This document shows positions 6,186 to 10,961 of a stretch of DNA of 10,961 nt, in pieces. Source of the DNA: Desulfobacteraceae bacterium (GTDB lineage: Bacteria; Desulfobacterota; Desulfobacteria; Desulfobacterales; ETH-SRB1); the NCBI GenBank assembly GCA_030638305.1, contig DAOWEW010000054.1:1-10961 (forward strand). The letters run 5' to 3'. The notes beneath the pieces were generated by a model. That model saw nothing but the letters and a program-made list of their open reading frames with translations. It made no database searches and was not told where the DNA came from. The translations under genes were made by a program, and so were the position numbers. Positions within the stretch are counted from its first letter, which is position 1, and the number at the start of each line of letters is the position of its first letter.

Positions 6186-6220
6186 TAAGCACGCTTGAGA
6201 AAAAATGCGAATTTAAAGAA

Positions 6221-6958
6221 ATGCCAGTTCCAATAATGGAAACATTCAGGAACCGTCCTGAACGCGAAGAACTGGAAGCTGAATGGAAAAATATGCTCGC
6301 CCATCAGTTGCCTGCTCTACCACCTTTTGCACAGTTCTGGAAAGAACTTCCGGAAGTAATGGAATGGTTGCATGGTACAGTTGAAAAAACTGTAAAACAA
6401 TCAATTCATTCTGGACGAGTAGCAATTGATGAGACATGGCAACCTCCTTCAATGGCTCAGGCCTGGCATACAGAAACGCCGCTTGAAAAAATCCGTTTTG
6501 CATCAGCAAACAGACTTTGTGTTAATCTTCATTATAATGGCAATTATCGCCTGATAGAGCTATATTCATTACGTCGCTCTCAAGCAGGAAATCTTCTGTT
6601 GTTCGCTTTAAGGCATGAAACAGAAGAATGGCGATCATATCGTGTTGATAGAATTCAAGATGCAGAAGTCACGAATACTTCTTTTGTTCCAAAATATGCT
6701 GTTGAACTTACGCCATCTGGTCCAATTTCTGCCCCAGGATTAACTCGTAATTCCGGCAGGATTTCTTTTTCCAGGCCGACTGTTAGACGTTCACGATCTA
6801 TCAAACCAAACTTTGGGCCGACATATGTTATAGAATGTTCATATTGTGGTAAAAAATTTAATCATAAGAAAATGAATACCCGTTTGAATAAACACAAGGA
6901 TAAAAATGGATATCCATGTTCAGGAAGAAATGGATATCTGGTTGATACAACATATTAG
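6221..6958 (+). CDS. Detached C-terminal part of the AbiEii toxin: WYL-like domain plus zinc finger
   Basis: This frame is the displaced 3' half of abiEii. The native sequence really resumes at 6189 (STLEKKCEFKE), and the ATG at 6221 is only the first internal Met. Residues ~12-52 are helical (NRPEREELEAEWKNML, FWKELPEVMEWLHG). Residues ~88-162 resemble a WYL domain (LEKIRFASANRLCVNLHY, RLIELYSLRRS, RSYRVDRIQDAEV), a fold that binds ligands or nucleic acids in many phage-defence regulators. A C-terminal zinc-finger-like motif has C206-x2-C209, His225 and Cys233 (YVIECSYCGKKF...HKDKNGYPC). With the MITE removed the toxin would be about 472 aa: nucleotidyltransferase, helical linker, WYL-like domain, zinc finger. 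No ribosome binding site is visible at 6221, so the fragment may not be translated. Confidence 0.75.
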   Translation: MPVPIMETFRNRPEREELEAEWKNMLAHQLPALPPFAQFWKELPEVMEWLHGTVEKTVKQSIHSGRVAIDETWQPPSMAQAWHTETPLEKIRFASANRLCVNLHYNGNYRLIELYSLRRSQAGNLLLFALRHETEEWRSYRVDRIQDAEVTNTSFVPKYAVELTPSGPISAPGLTRNSGRISFSRPTVRRSRSIKPNFGPTYVIECSYCGKKFNHKKMNTRLNKHKDKNGYPCSGRNGYLVDTTY

Positions 6959-7056
6959 ACGGATTAAGGGGACGTAGCTCAGTTTAGGGAGGAACTTGCG
7001 GGACGTGTATTTGTAAATCAGTTATCGGCTTAGGAGCTTGATAATATTATAAATAT

Positions 7057-7146
7057 ATGACACATAATTATTCAAAACCAATTCGTAAAAAGCTACGGGA
7101 GCTGGCTGGTCTTGCAGCAACATCTGGGCAAAAACGCCCCGAATGA
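7057..7146 (+). pseudogene. N-terminal scrap of a small conserved protein
   Basis: The frame ATG 7057 to TGA 7146 encodes 29 residues starting MTHNYSKPIRKKLRELAGLA and then losing plausible character (ATSGQKRPE). The first 20 residues match my recollection of a family of ~65-residue proteins that begin 'NYSKPIRKKLRELAGLAYERELSK' and occur near toxin-antitoxin genes. I cannot verify this. The junction would lie at about 7116, where the frame abuts the NifV-like reading frame. TAGGAG (7031-7036) is too far from the ATG (20 bases) for a good ribosome binding site. Confidence 0.4.
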
Positions 7147-8182
7147 TATCACGGCCATCGGAAACCTCGACATCCTCCGCCATAATTCTACTGCCTTTGC
7201 CCAAAAAGAATTTAAGGAACTGCTCGTTTTTGCCGGATTGGCCAGAAAACTCGCAGGATGTCCGAAACTTGCCCTGTGGTGCCGGTGCCTTCCCAAAGAC
7301 ATTGAAGAAACGTTGGGCATGTCGCCTGATGTTCTTGCACTTTCTATTCCTGTTTCAGACATTCATATAGAGCATAAACTGGGTCAGGATAGAAGATGGG
7401 TAATGACGAAAGTACGGGAAAGTATACGGCAGGCGCGAGACAAAAGTTCCTGTTATCTTTCCCTTGGTCTGGAAGATGCCTCCAGGGCTGATCCGGATTT
7501 TGTTGACGAGGTCTGCCTTCTGGCCGTAGCAGAAGGCATAAACAGAATACGTTTTGCAGATACCGTCGGAATCATGGATCCAGTCTCCATGTTCAGGATT
7601 GTTACGAAATTAAGAAAACGATTCAGCGTTGATCTCGGGGTCCACACACACAATGACTTCGGCATGGCTACGGCCAATGCGGTGGCCGCATTGAAAGCCG
7701 GAGCCGATTTTGCGGATGTCACGGTAAACGGACTGGGAGAACGGGCGGGAAATGCTGTCCTGGAAGAAGTGGTGGCCTTTCTGGTCAAAAGGAGTAGTCT
7801 GCCTCAGTACAAACTCAAATATCTCCCTCAGATCGCTCACTATGTGGCACAAGCTGCTCGTATTCCGCTTTCCCATAGAAGCCCTGTGGTTGGAGAGGAT
7901 ATCTTTACATGCGAATCGGGAATCCACATAGATGGAATAATAAAAAATCCTTCCAATTATAAACCATTCGATCCTGCGGAGGTATCTATGCGGAGAAAAT
8001 TCCTTATCGGCAAGAAGACGGGAAAAAGTGCGCTGCGTTACAAGCTCAGGAGTCTGAAGACAAATACAGAAGACAGAGTTCTGGAAGAACTCTTAATGAA
8101 GGTCAAAATCGAATCATCGCGACTAAAAACGAGTTTTAGCGACGAAGAGCTGTTGCGTTGCGCAAGCATGCTTTCCCTATAG
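7112..8182 (+). CDS. NifV-type homocitrate synthase, 5'-truncated (probably non-functional)
   Basis: From about residue 50 the product is clearly a member of the DRE-TIM metallolyase family (homocitrate, isopropylmalate or citramalate synthase), closest in feel to NifV. It has ALWCRCLPKDIEE, SLGLEDASRADPDFV, IRFADTVGIMDP, the metal-binding HTHNDFGMATAN (His178, His180) and VNGLGERAGNA (Asn206). A C-terminal lid segment FTCESGIHIDGIIKNPSNY and IGKKTGKSAL follows. These enzymes condense acetyl-CoA with a 2-oxo acid; in NifV the product homocitrate is a ligand of nitrogenase FeMo-co. The N-terminal strand DTTLRDGEQ, which supplies a metal-binding Asp and the catalytic Arg, is absent, as is the following ~40-residue EIEVG...MG region. 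The first ~30 residues here do not look homologous. The TTG start at 7112 is only the best formal start. No nif genes are nearby. The remaining frame is undamaged, so the truncation is probably recent. Confidence 0.8.
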   Translation: MQQHLGKNAPNDITAIGNLDILRHNSTAFAQKEFKELLVFAGLARKLAGCPKLALWCRCLPKDIEETLGMSPDVLALSIPVSDIHIEHKLGQDRRWVMTKVRESIRQARDKSSCYLSLGLEDASRADPDFVDEVCLLAVAEGINRIRFADTVGIMDPVSMFRIVTKLRKRFSVDLGVHTHNDFGMATANAVAALKAGADFADVTVNGLGERAGNAVLEEVVAFLVKRSSLPQYKLKYLPQIAHYVAQAARIPLSHRSPVVGEDIFTCESGIHIDGIIKNPSNYKPFDPAEVSMRRKFLIGKKTGKSALRYKLRSLKTNTEDRVLEELLMKVKIESSRLKTSFSDEELLRCASMLSL

Positions 8183-8220
8183 CTTTCCCTTTTCTAATTC
8201 CTCTAAGAAAGCCCCTTTTT

Positions 8221-8367
8221 ATGGCTATAATATTTGAGCATCTCTCAGCAGATCAGGCCGATACATACCGGCTGGTCCTGTCCTCATCCGGCATTTCGCA
8301 CCGCTCGAAAAAAGGAAAGTGGGGCGAATCGGTGTGTTTTATCGACACGAAATTTTTTCTTGACTAA
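8221..8367 (+). pseudogene. 48-aa N-terminal scrap resembling a DUF2007/rhomboid-type N-domain
   Basis: ATG 8221 to TAA 8367 encodes MAIIFEHLSADQADTYRLVLSSSGISHRSKKGKWG and then ESVCFIDTKFFLD. The first ~35 residues match my memory of the 'ENLS..EADTY.LVLSASGI...KKG..GWDI' domain found alone or in front of rhomboid proteases. The expected GWDIWV strand is replaced at KWG|ESV, so a junction is inferred at about 8325. The 39-base gap after the nifV-like stop has no strong ribosome binding site. Assignment is from memory and tentative. Confidence 0.35.
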
Positions 8368-8388
8368 TTGCTATTAATTTTCTACATT
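8360..8388 (+). promoter_or_regulatory. Promoter of truncated antitoxin-like gene
   Basis: TTGACT (8360-8365) and TACATT (8383-8388) are separated by exactly 17 bases (5/6 and 4/6 matches to consensus). GGAGGT (8404-8409) follows before ATG 8416. The -10 lies inside the palindrome at 8379-8398, as expected for an autorepressed toxin-antitoxin promoter. Confidence 0.6.
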
Positions 8389-8398
8389 TTTGTAGAAA
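8379..8398. promoter_or_regulatory. Perfect 8-bp inverted repeat over the -10 (operator candidate)
   Basis: TTTCTACA (8379-8386), a TTTT spacer and TGTAGAAA (8391-8398) form a perfect inverted repeat that covers the -10 element and predicted start site. Location and symmetry fit binding by a dimeric antitoxin-repressor encoded just downstream. Confidence 0.6.
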
Positions 8399-8415
8399 CA
8401 TTCTGGAGGTATTTT

Positions 8416-8508
8416 ATGGCTCAGGCTCATACACAAATATCAGCCTATATTTCGGAAGAGACAAAAAATCTAGTGGAGCGGTATGTTCGGGCCGCGGTAT
8501 CAAGATAA
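8416..8508 (+). pseudogene. First 30 codons of a putative antitoxin, 3' end lost
   Basis: ATG 8416 follows GGAGGT with a 6-base gap and opens a 30-codon frame starting MAQAHTQISAYISEETKNLV and ending ERYVRAAVSR. The beta-strand plus helix pattern (TQISAYIS / EETKNLVERYVRA) fits the N-terminus of ribbon-helix-helix-like antitoxins. I recall family members continuing '...VRAHGIKKGFLIEQALLHHLQAL'. Here the frame stops right after VRAA, and from about 8509 onward the opposite strand encodes a metal-exporter remnant instead. Promoter, operator and ribosome binding site are all intact, so only the coding body and any toxin partner have gone. Confidence 0.55.
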
Positions 8509-8842
8509 GATTAAAAATTTTAATAAGCACGGAATCCTTGAGGCTATATGAAAAAAGTGGAAGCATGCCGTGACCATTTTGTACAAATGATGATGTGAGG
8601 AGTACTGAAAAAGGTATAAGTCCCTGTGTATACATCATCAAAAATATGAAATGCGGTCCTGATTCCGGAATGATGCCCATTAAGGCTCCGATCACCAATA
8701 TCCACAGCATATGTTCATGGATAAAGGCATCCAGATTCCAGAAGGCCAGGCCCCAGTGCACAAAAAGAAGAGCTCCAAAACTCCACAAAAACACACGAAA
8801 CAGGTGCTTCTTTATAATGTGGTCCCAGATATGACTATGTTG
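8509..8842 (-). pseudogene. C-terminal remnant of a 10-TM metal exporter (ArsP_2 / putative manganese transporter)
   Basis: On the minus strand the frame is open from 8842, after an in-frame TAG at 8843-8845. Its sequence starts HSHIWDHIIKKHLFRV and runs through FLWSFGALLFVHW and LWILVIGALMGIIPESGPHF to IPFSVLLTSSFVQNGHGMLP and SLKDSVLIKIFNLIL. The GIIPESGPH and QNGHGMLP motifs with flanking membrane helices are hallmarks of the second half of this exporter family, as I know it. About two-thirds of the N-terminus is missing: an intact member has roughly 350-400 residues. After FNLIL (about 8510) the frame runs into the antitoxin fragment on the other strand and becomes meaningless until TGA/TAA near 8414. 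The only ATG (8794) lies inside a membrane helix. Both ends are therefore broken. Confidence 0.75.
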
Positions 8843-8854
8843 CTAACCATTTAT

Positions 8855-8900
8855 GGGTTCAGATGTACAGATGTACGTGGTTCACGTCAAATCTGAACCC
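8855..8900. repeat. Nested palindrome, possible extragenic repeat
   Basis: GGGTTCAGAT (8855-8864) and ATCTGAACCC (8891-8900) are perfect 10-bp inverted repeats. Between them are a tandem AGATGTAC x2 (8861-8876, sharing bases with the left arm) and a hairpin ACGTG-GTT-CACGT (8874-8886). The element sits exactly between the broken exporter remnant and the end of the activase operon. It could be a REP/MITE-like extragenic palindrome or a terminator without a T-run. Confidence 0.55.
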
Positions 8901-8916
8901 TGAAAGGGGCAACTGT

Positions 8917-8934
8917 GTTGTTTTATTCAACAAC
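8917..8934. terminator. Weak hairpin downstream of activase operon
   Basis: GTTGTT (8917-8922), a 6-base loop and AACAAC (8929-8934) form a perfect 6-bp stem 66 bases after the last minus-strand stop codon. There is no T-run on either side, so intrinsic termination is doubtful. Together with the palindrome at 8855-8900 it may act as a 3' barrier for the minus-strand operon. Confidence 0.25.
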
Positions 8935-8999
8935 GGGACTCTCCTTGTCCGGAAAAGGAAGCCCTATCCCTTGGCAAGTTTCAAAAGAATCTGCTTTCT

Positions 9000-9098
9000 T
9001 CAGGGACAAATTTTAAAACAGCTTCTATTCCCTCGCCCTGTGTCTTTACCTGTCCCAGGTCCCTGACCTCTTGGTCCTGTTCCATTTCCTCTTAGCAT
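9000..9098 (-). CDS. 32-aa Gly-rich peptide resembling the DUF5320 N-terminus
   Basis: ATG 9096-9098 is preceded by AAAAGGAGGTGA (complement of 9104-9115), a near-perfect Shine-Dalgarno sequence with ideal spacing. The peptide starts MLRGNGTGPRGQGPGTGKDT and ends GRGNRSCFKICP. The opening MxRGxxTGPxGxGPxTGxxxGR pattern is that of DUF5320 proteins, small Gly-rich proteins common in anaerobes and often next to NifX/NifB-like or Mrp-type genes. Here it is shorter than usual (the family is typically ~60-120 aa) and has two Cys (C27, C31) near the C-terminus. It is the last gene of the activase operon. The upstream gene's TGA lies inside this ribosome binding site, implying translational coupling. 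Translation is well supported; the function is unknown. Confidence 0.65.
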   Translation of the reverse strand: MLRGNGTGPRGQGPGTGKDTGRGNRSCFKICP

Positions 9099-9103
9099 TT
9101 TAC

Positions 9104-9289
9104 TCACCTCCTTTTAATCCTCTTCCTCTGTCCCGAACAAACCGGGCAGAAGAAATCTTCCCAAAATTCCGTTTTACCGTACATTGGACACGGTTCAGCA
9201 ACAGAAACGGTAAGAGGGAAAAGACTGAAAATCCTCAATACCGTTAATCTGAAATCTGTAATACGATCTTTCATCTGATTTTCCGCCAT
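9104..9289 (-). CDS. 61-aa Cys-containing small protein in activase operon
   Basis: Not recognised. The product starts MAENQMKDRITDFRLTVLRI, has a moderately hydrophobic stretch (LRIFSLFPLTVSVA, ~18-31) and then a Cys-rich tail: EPCPMYGKTEF followed by EDFFCPVCSGQRKR. Two CP motifs 13 residues apart suggest a small zinc ribbon or redox/metal site, but only three Cys are present (C34, C48, C51). GAGAAGG lies 8 bases upstream of the ATG. The gene begins 45 bases after the activase stop and its TGA (9104-9106) falls within the ribosome binding site of the next mini-gene, so it looks like a genuine operon member. The hydrophobic stretch is too short for a confident membrane segment. Confidence 0.55.
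   Translation of the reverse strand: MAENQMKDRITDFRLTVLRIFSLFPLTVSVAEPCPMYGKTEFWEDFFCPVCSGQRKRIKRR
9105..9115 (-). promoter_or_regulatory. Strong Shine-Dalgarno overlapping the preceding stop codon
   Basis: The complement reads AAAAGGAGGTGA, with the final TGA serving as the stop of the 61-aa gene. The overlap decides the start of the 32-codon gene at 9098 and suggests that ribosomes terminating at the first gene reinitiate on the second. Confidence 0.7.
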
Positions 9290-9334
9290 GATTCATACCT
9301 TCTCATCCTTAAGATTGATGTTGGTATTTCTCAA

Positions 9335-10961
9335 TTATTTCCGTATAAGATTACTTGCTTTTTTCCACAAATTCAGACCTGATATCCATGCCTTTCCTTT
9401 CTCGATTTCAGGCGATACATAGTTGTCAAAGACAGGTATATCTCCCGGCCAAATGCGGAAGCCGGAAAATGGCCAGGCTGTTGCATGTACAGGCATTGCT
9501 TCGGGGCCATGCTCCATCTCTTCTCTGGCAGCAACGATCATGAAATGCAGCCTGTTTAAGATATTTACCTCGCTTGCTCCTGCATCCATATCAAGCGAAA
9601 GCAGGTTCAGATGTGGAAACATTTCTTTGAGTTTTTTCTCCATACCTCTTCCGGTAATATGATTTGAAATGCAACCGAATGGTTGAAGGCAGACTATATT
9701 GCCGATCCCTTCATTGAGCATGGCAATCATCTCGGCAGTCAAAAGCCATCCTTCGCCGAACTGGTTGGCCAGGCTGACCACCTCTCCCGTAATTTCAGCC
9801 AGATCTTTCAGGTTAAAAGGCTTTCTGTAAAAACGAAATTGCTGCATGACCCTTTCTATCTGATAAAGATGATATCTTGTATAAAGATACATGAGTTTAT
9901 ATTTAAGGCTGTCAACAATGGAATTCTTAAAAAAGGAACTTTGAGCAAAATCTTCATTAACAAACTTCTGGGCAAAAAAGTTCTGCAAACAGGGAAGCAC
10001 TACCTCCACCCCCTGATCAGAGAGCCAGTCTATAATGTTTCCATTGGAAAAAAAGTTGTATTTTACAAATATTTCGCCCACCACTCCTATTCTGGGAACA
10101 GGCACTTCTGAGACTTTAACGTCATTAAAATCTGTTACGGCCTTTTCCAGCAGGTTAAGAAGGTAATGATAATCCGCTCTTTCAATACCTGTTTCCATTT
10201 CCGAAAGATATTTGGCGTGCAAGGCCTTTGAGTCGCCTCGACTCTCCTCCCTTACCACCGTGGTTAGATACATCTGAGTCAAAGGATCAGTGAAAATTAC
10301 ACCCAGAGCCATTCGTTTGATCAATTCCTTTTTATCGATAATAAATCCAGGCTGAGGATTGATATCTTCATTAGATATGGCAATTACAGGAATATCCTCC
10401 AGCCCCGCATCAGTCAGTCCTTTCCTGATAAGCGAAACATAAGATGACGCCCGGCACTGGCCGCCGGTCTGAGTTAAGATTATTGATGTCTTTTTCGGAT
10501 CATACCTGCCGGATTGGAATGCCTTGATTATATCTCCTGCAATAAGAACCGCCGGATAGCACATATCATTATTGATATTCTTAAGGCCTAATTCTACAGA
10601 TGCCTTATCCTGCGGCGGAAGTACATCCAGCTTATAACCCAGCGGCTTAAATACAGCAGGAAGAAGCGGAGAATAAAAGGGAGAAAAATAAGGAGCAATA
10701 AGGGTTCTTTCTCTATCTTCCGGCATGAAGACAGGATTTGTTTTCTTTTTCCTTCCTTTTGTGTACAGAGTTCTGCCCGCATTTTCTTTCACTGCTTCCA
10801 GCATGGAACGTAGTCTGATCCTGACCGCGCCCAGATTGGATATTTCGTCCATCTTGATTGACGTGTACATTTTTCCGGAAGTCCTGAGGATTTCTCTTAC
10901 TTCATCGGCAGATACAGCATCAAGGCCACAGCCGAAAGAAGTAAGATGGACCAGTTCTGCC
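9335..10961 (-). CDS. 2-hydroxyacyl-CoA dehydratase-type large activase, C-terminal part (5' end outside window)
   Basis: The frame is open to the window edge; the ATG at 10870 is internal, because the 30 codons before it ([20 protein letters not shown]) continue a conserved motif. About 541 C-terminal residues are visible of a protein that is usually ~1000-1450 aa: one or two BadF/BcrA-type ATPase activase domains, DUF2229, and a C-terminal HGD-D-like region. Visible conserved segments are [64 protein letters not shown] and [20 protein letters not shown], then [20 protein letters not shown]. The Cys residues in CYP, GGQC and FGC are probable iron-sulfur ligands. Such proteins use ATP to drive electron transfer into (R)-2-hydroxyacyl-CoA dehydratase or benzoyl-CoA reductase-type enzymes; large fused forms are common in anaerobes, with the physiological substrate often unknown. 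Two small genes follow in the same operon. Confidence 0.88.
   Translation of the reverse strand, partial: AELVHLTSFGCGLDAVSADEVREILRTSGKMYTSIKMDEISNLGAVRIRLRSMLEAVKENAGRTLYTKGRKKKTNPVFMPEDRERTLIAPYFSPFYSPLLPAVFKPLGYKLDVLPPQDKASVELGLKNINNDMCYPAVLIAGDIIKAFQSGRYDPKKTSIILTQTGGQCRASSYVSLIRKGLTDAGLEDIPVIAISNEDINPQPGFIIDKKELIKRMALGVIFTDPLTQMYLTTVVREESRGDSKALHAKYLSEMETGIERADYHYLLNLLEKAVTDFNDVKVSEVPVPRIGVVGEIFVKYNFFSNGNIIDWLSDQGVEVVLPCLQNFFAQKFVNEDFAQSSFFKNSIVDSLKYKLMYLYTRYHLYQIERVMQQFRFYRKPFNLKDLAEITGEVVSLANQFGEGWLLTAEMIAMLNEGIGNIVCLQPFGCISNHITGRGMEKKLKEMFPHLNLLSLDMDAGASEVNILNRLHFMIVAAREEMEHGPEAMPVHATAWPFSGFRIWPGDIPVFDNYVSPEIEKGKAWISGLNLWKKASNLIRK

Noticed and set aside
6969..7040. GGGGACGTAGCTCAG-like stretch resembling a tRNA 5' half
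   Set aside because: No matching acceptor strand, anticodon arm or TTC arm follows; only the first ~15 bases look tRNA-like.
7022..7204. Minus-strand 60-codon frame (reads MAEDVEVSDGRDIIRGVF)
   Set aside because: Some of it looks protein-like, but it overlaps the start of the NifV-like frame, has no recognisable family and runs into AT-rich nonsense at its end. The segment 7117-7200 remains unexplained.
7453..7927. Minus-strand frames opposite the NifV-like gene
   Set aside because: The plus-strand reading has unmistakable family motifs (HTHND, NGLGERAGNA); the antisense frames are shadows.
2111..8398. Shared TACA/TGTA half-sites in the palindromes at 2111-2136 and 8379-8398 as one regulon
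   Set aside because: The half-site gap differs (8 versus 4 bases) and both are simple T/A-rich repeats; similarity is too weak to claim a common regulator.
1..10961. CRISPR array or rRNA genes
   Set aside because: No regularly spaced 20-40 bp repeats and no rRNA-like conserved blocks were seen on either strand.

Overview
The window looks like an accessory, mobile-element-worn stretch of an anaerobic bacterial chromosome, most likely a Desulfobacterota/deltaproteobacterial relative. This rests on gene content, not on any search: the C-terminal part of a very large 2-hydroxyacyl-CoA dehydratase-type activase, a NifV/homocitrate synthase-like gene, a DUF5320-like mini-gene, and a remnant of the 10-TM metal exporter family (ArsP_2 / 'putative manganese transporter').

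Layout. (1) 199-2045, minus strand: three genes overlapping by 14 and 11 bases, encoding a sigma-70-like factor, a 143-aa protein of unknown function and an ImmA/IrrE zinc metallopeptidase. This is a compact candidate regulatory or stress module. (2) 2111-2378: a palindrome in the intergenic region and a divergent 51-aa Cys/His mini-protein with a near-perfect ribosome binding site. (3) 2465-3777: a complete ISAzo13-family insertion sequence with 27-bp terminal repeats and a TAA target duplication. Its transposase frame carries an in-frame TGA. It sits 14 bp upstream of a small basic protein built of two copies of one ~40-residue repeat (3792-4049). (4) 4097-4387, minus: a 96-aa unknown gene, divergent from (5) an AbiE-type (type IV) toxin-antitoxin pair. 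The antitoxin abiEi (4549-5364) overlaps the toxin abiEii by 8 bases. The toxin gene originally encoded a nucleotidyltransferase + WYL-like + zinc-finger fusion (about 472 aa) but is split by a 180-bp MITE (6006-6185) with 25-bp terminal repeats and, again, a TAA duplication. (6) 7057-8842: a mosaic of broken genes: an N-terminal scrap of a small conserved protein, a NifV-like gene lacking its N-terminal catalytic motif, an N-terminal scrap of a DUF2007/rhomboid-like protein, the first 30 codons of a putative antitoxin with intact promoter and operator, and an antisense C-terminal remnant of a metal exporter. (7) 8855-8900: a nested palindrome. (8) 9000-10961, minus: an apparent operon of activase (5' end outside the window), a 61-aa Cys-containing protein and a 32-aa Gly-rich peptide.

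How it fits together. The two outer blocks (sigma-ImmA module, activase operon) look intact. The middle is a turnover zone in which toxin-antitoxin genes, an IS, a MITE and truncated genes have accumulated. The IS and the MITE share the TAA target duplication and GGA ends, so the MITE may be a non-autonomous relative of an ISAzo13-type element. The best candidates for something undescribed are the sigma/143-aa/ImmA triad and the AbiEii-WYL-zinc-finger toxin.
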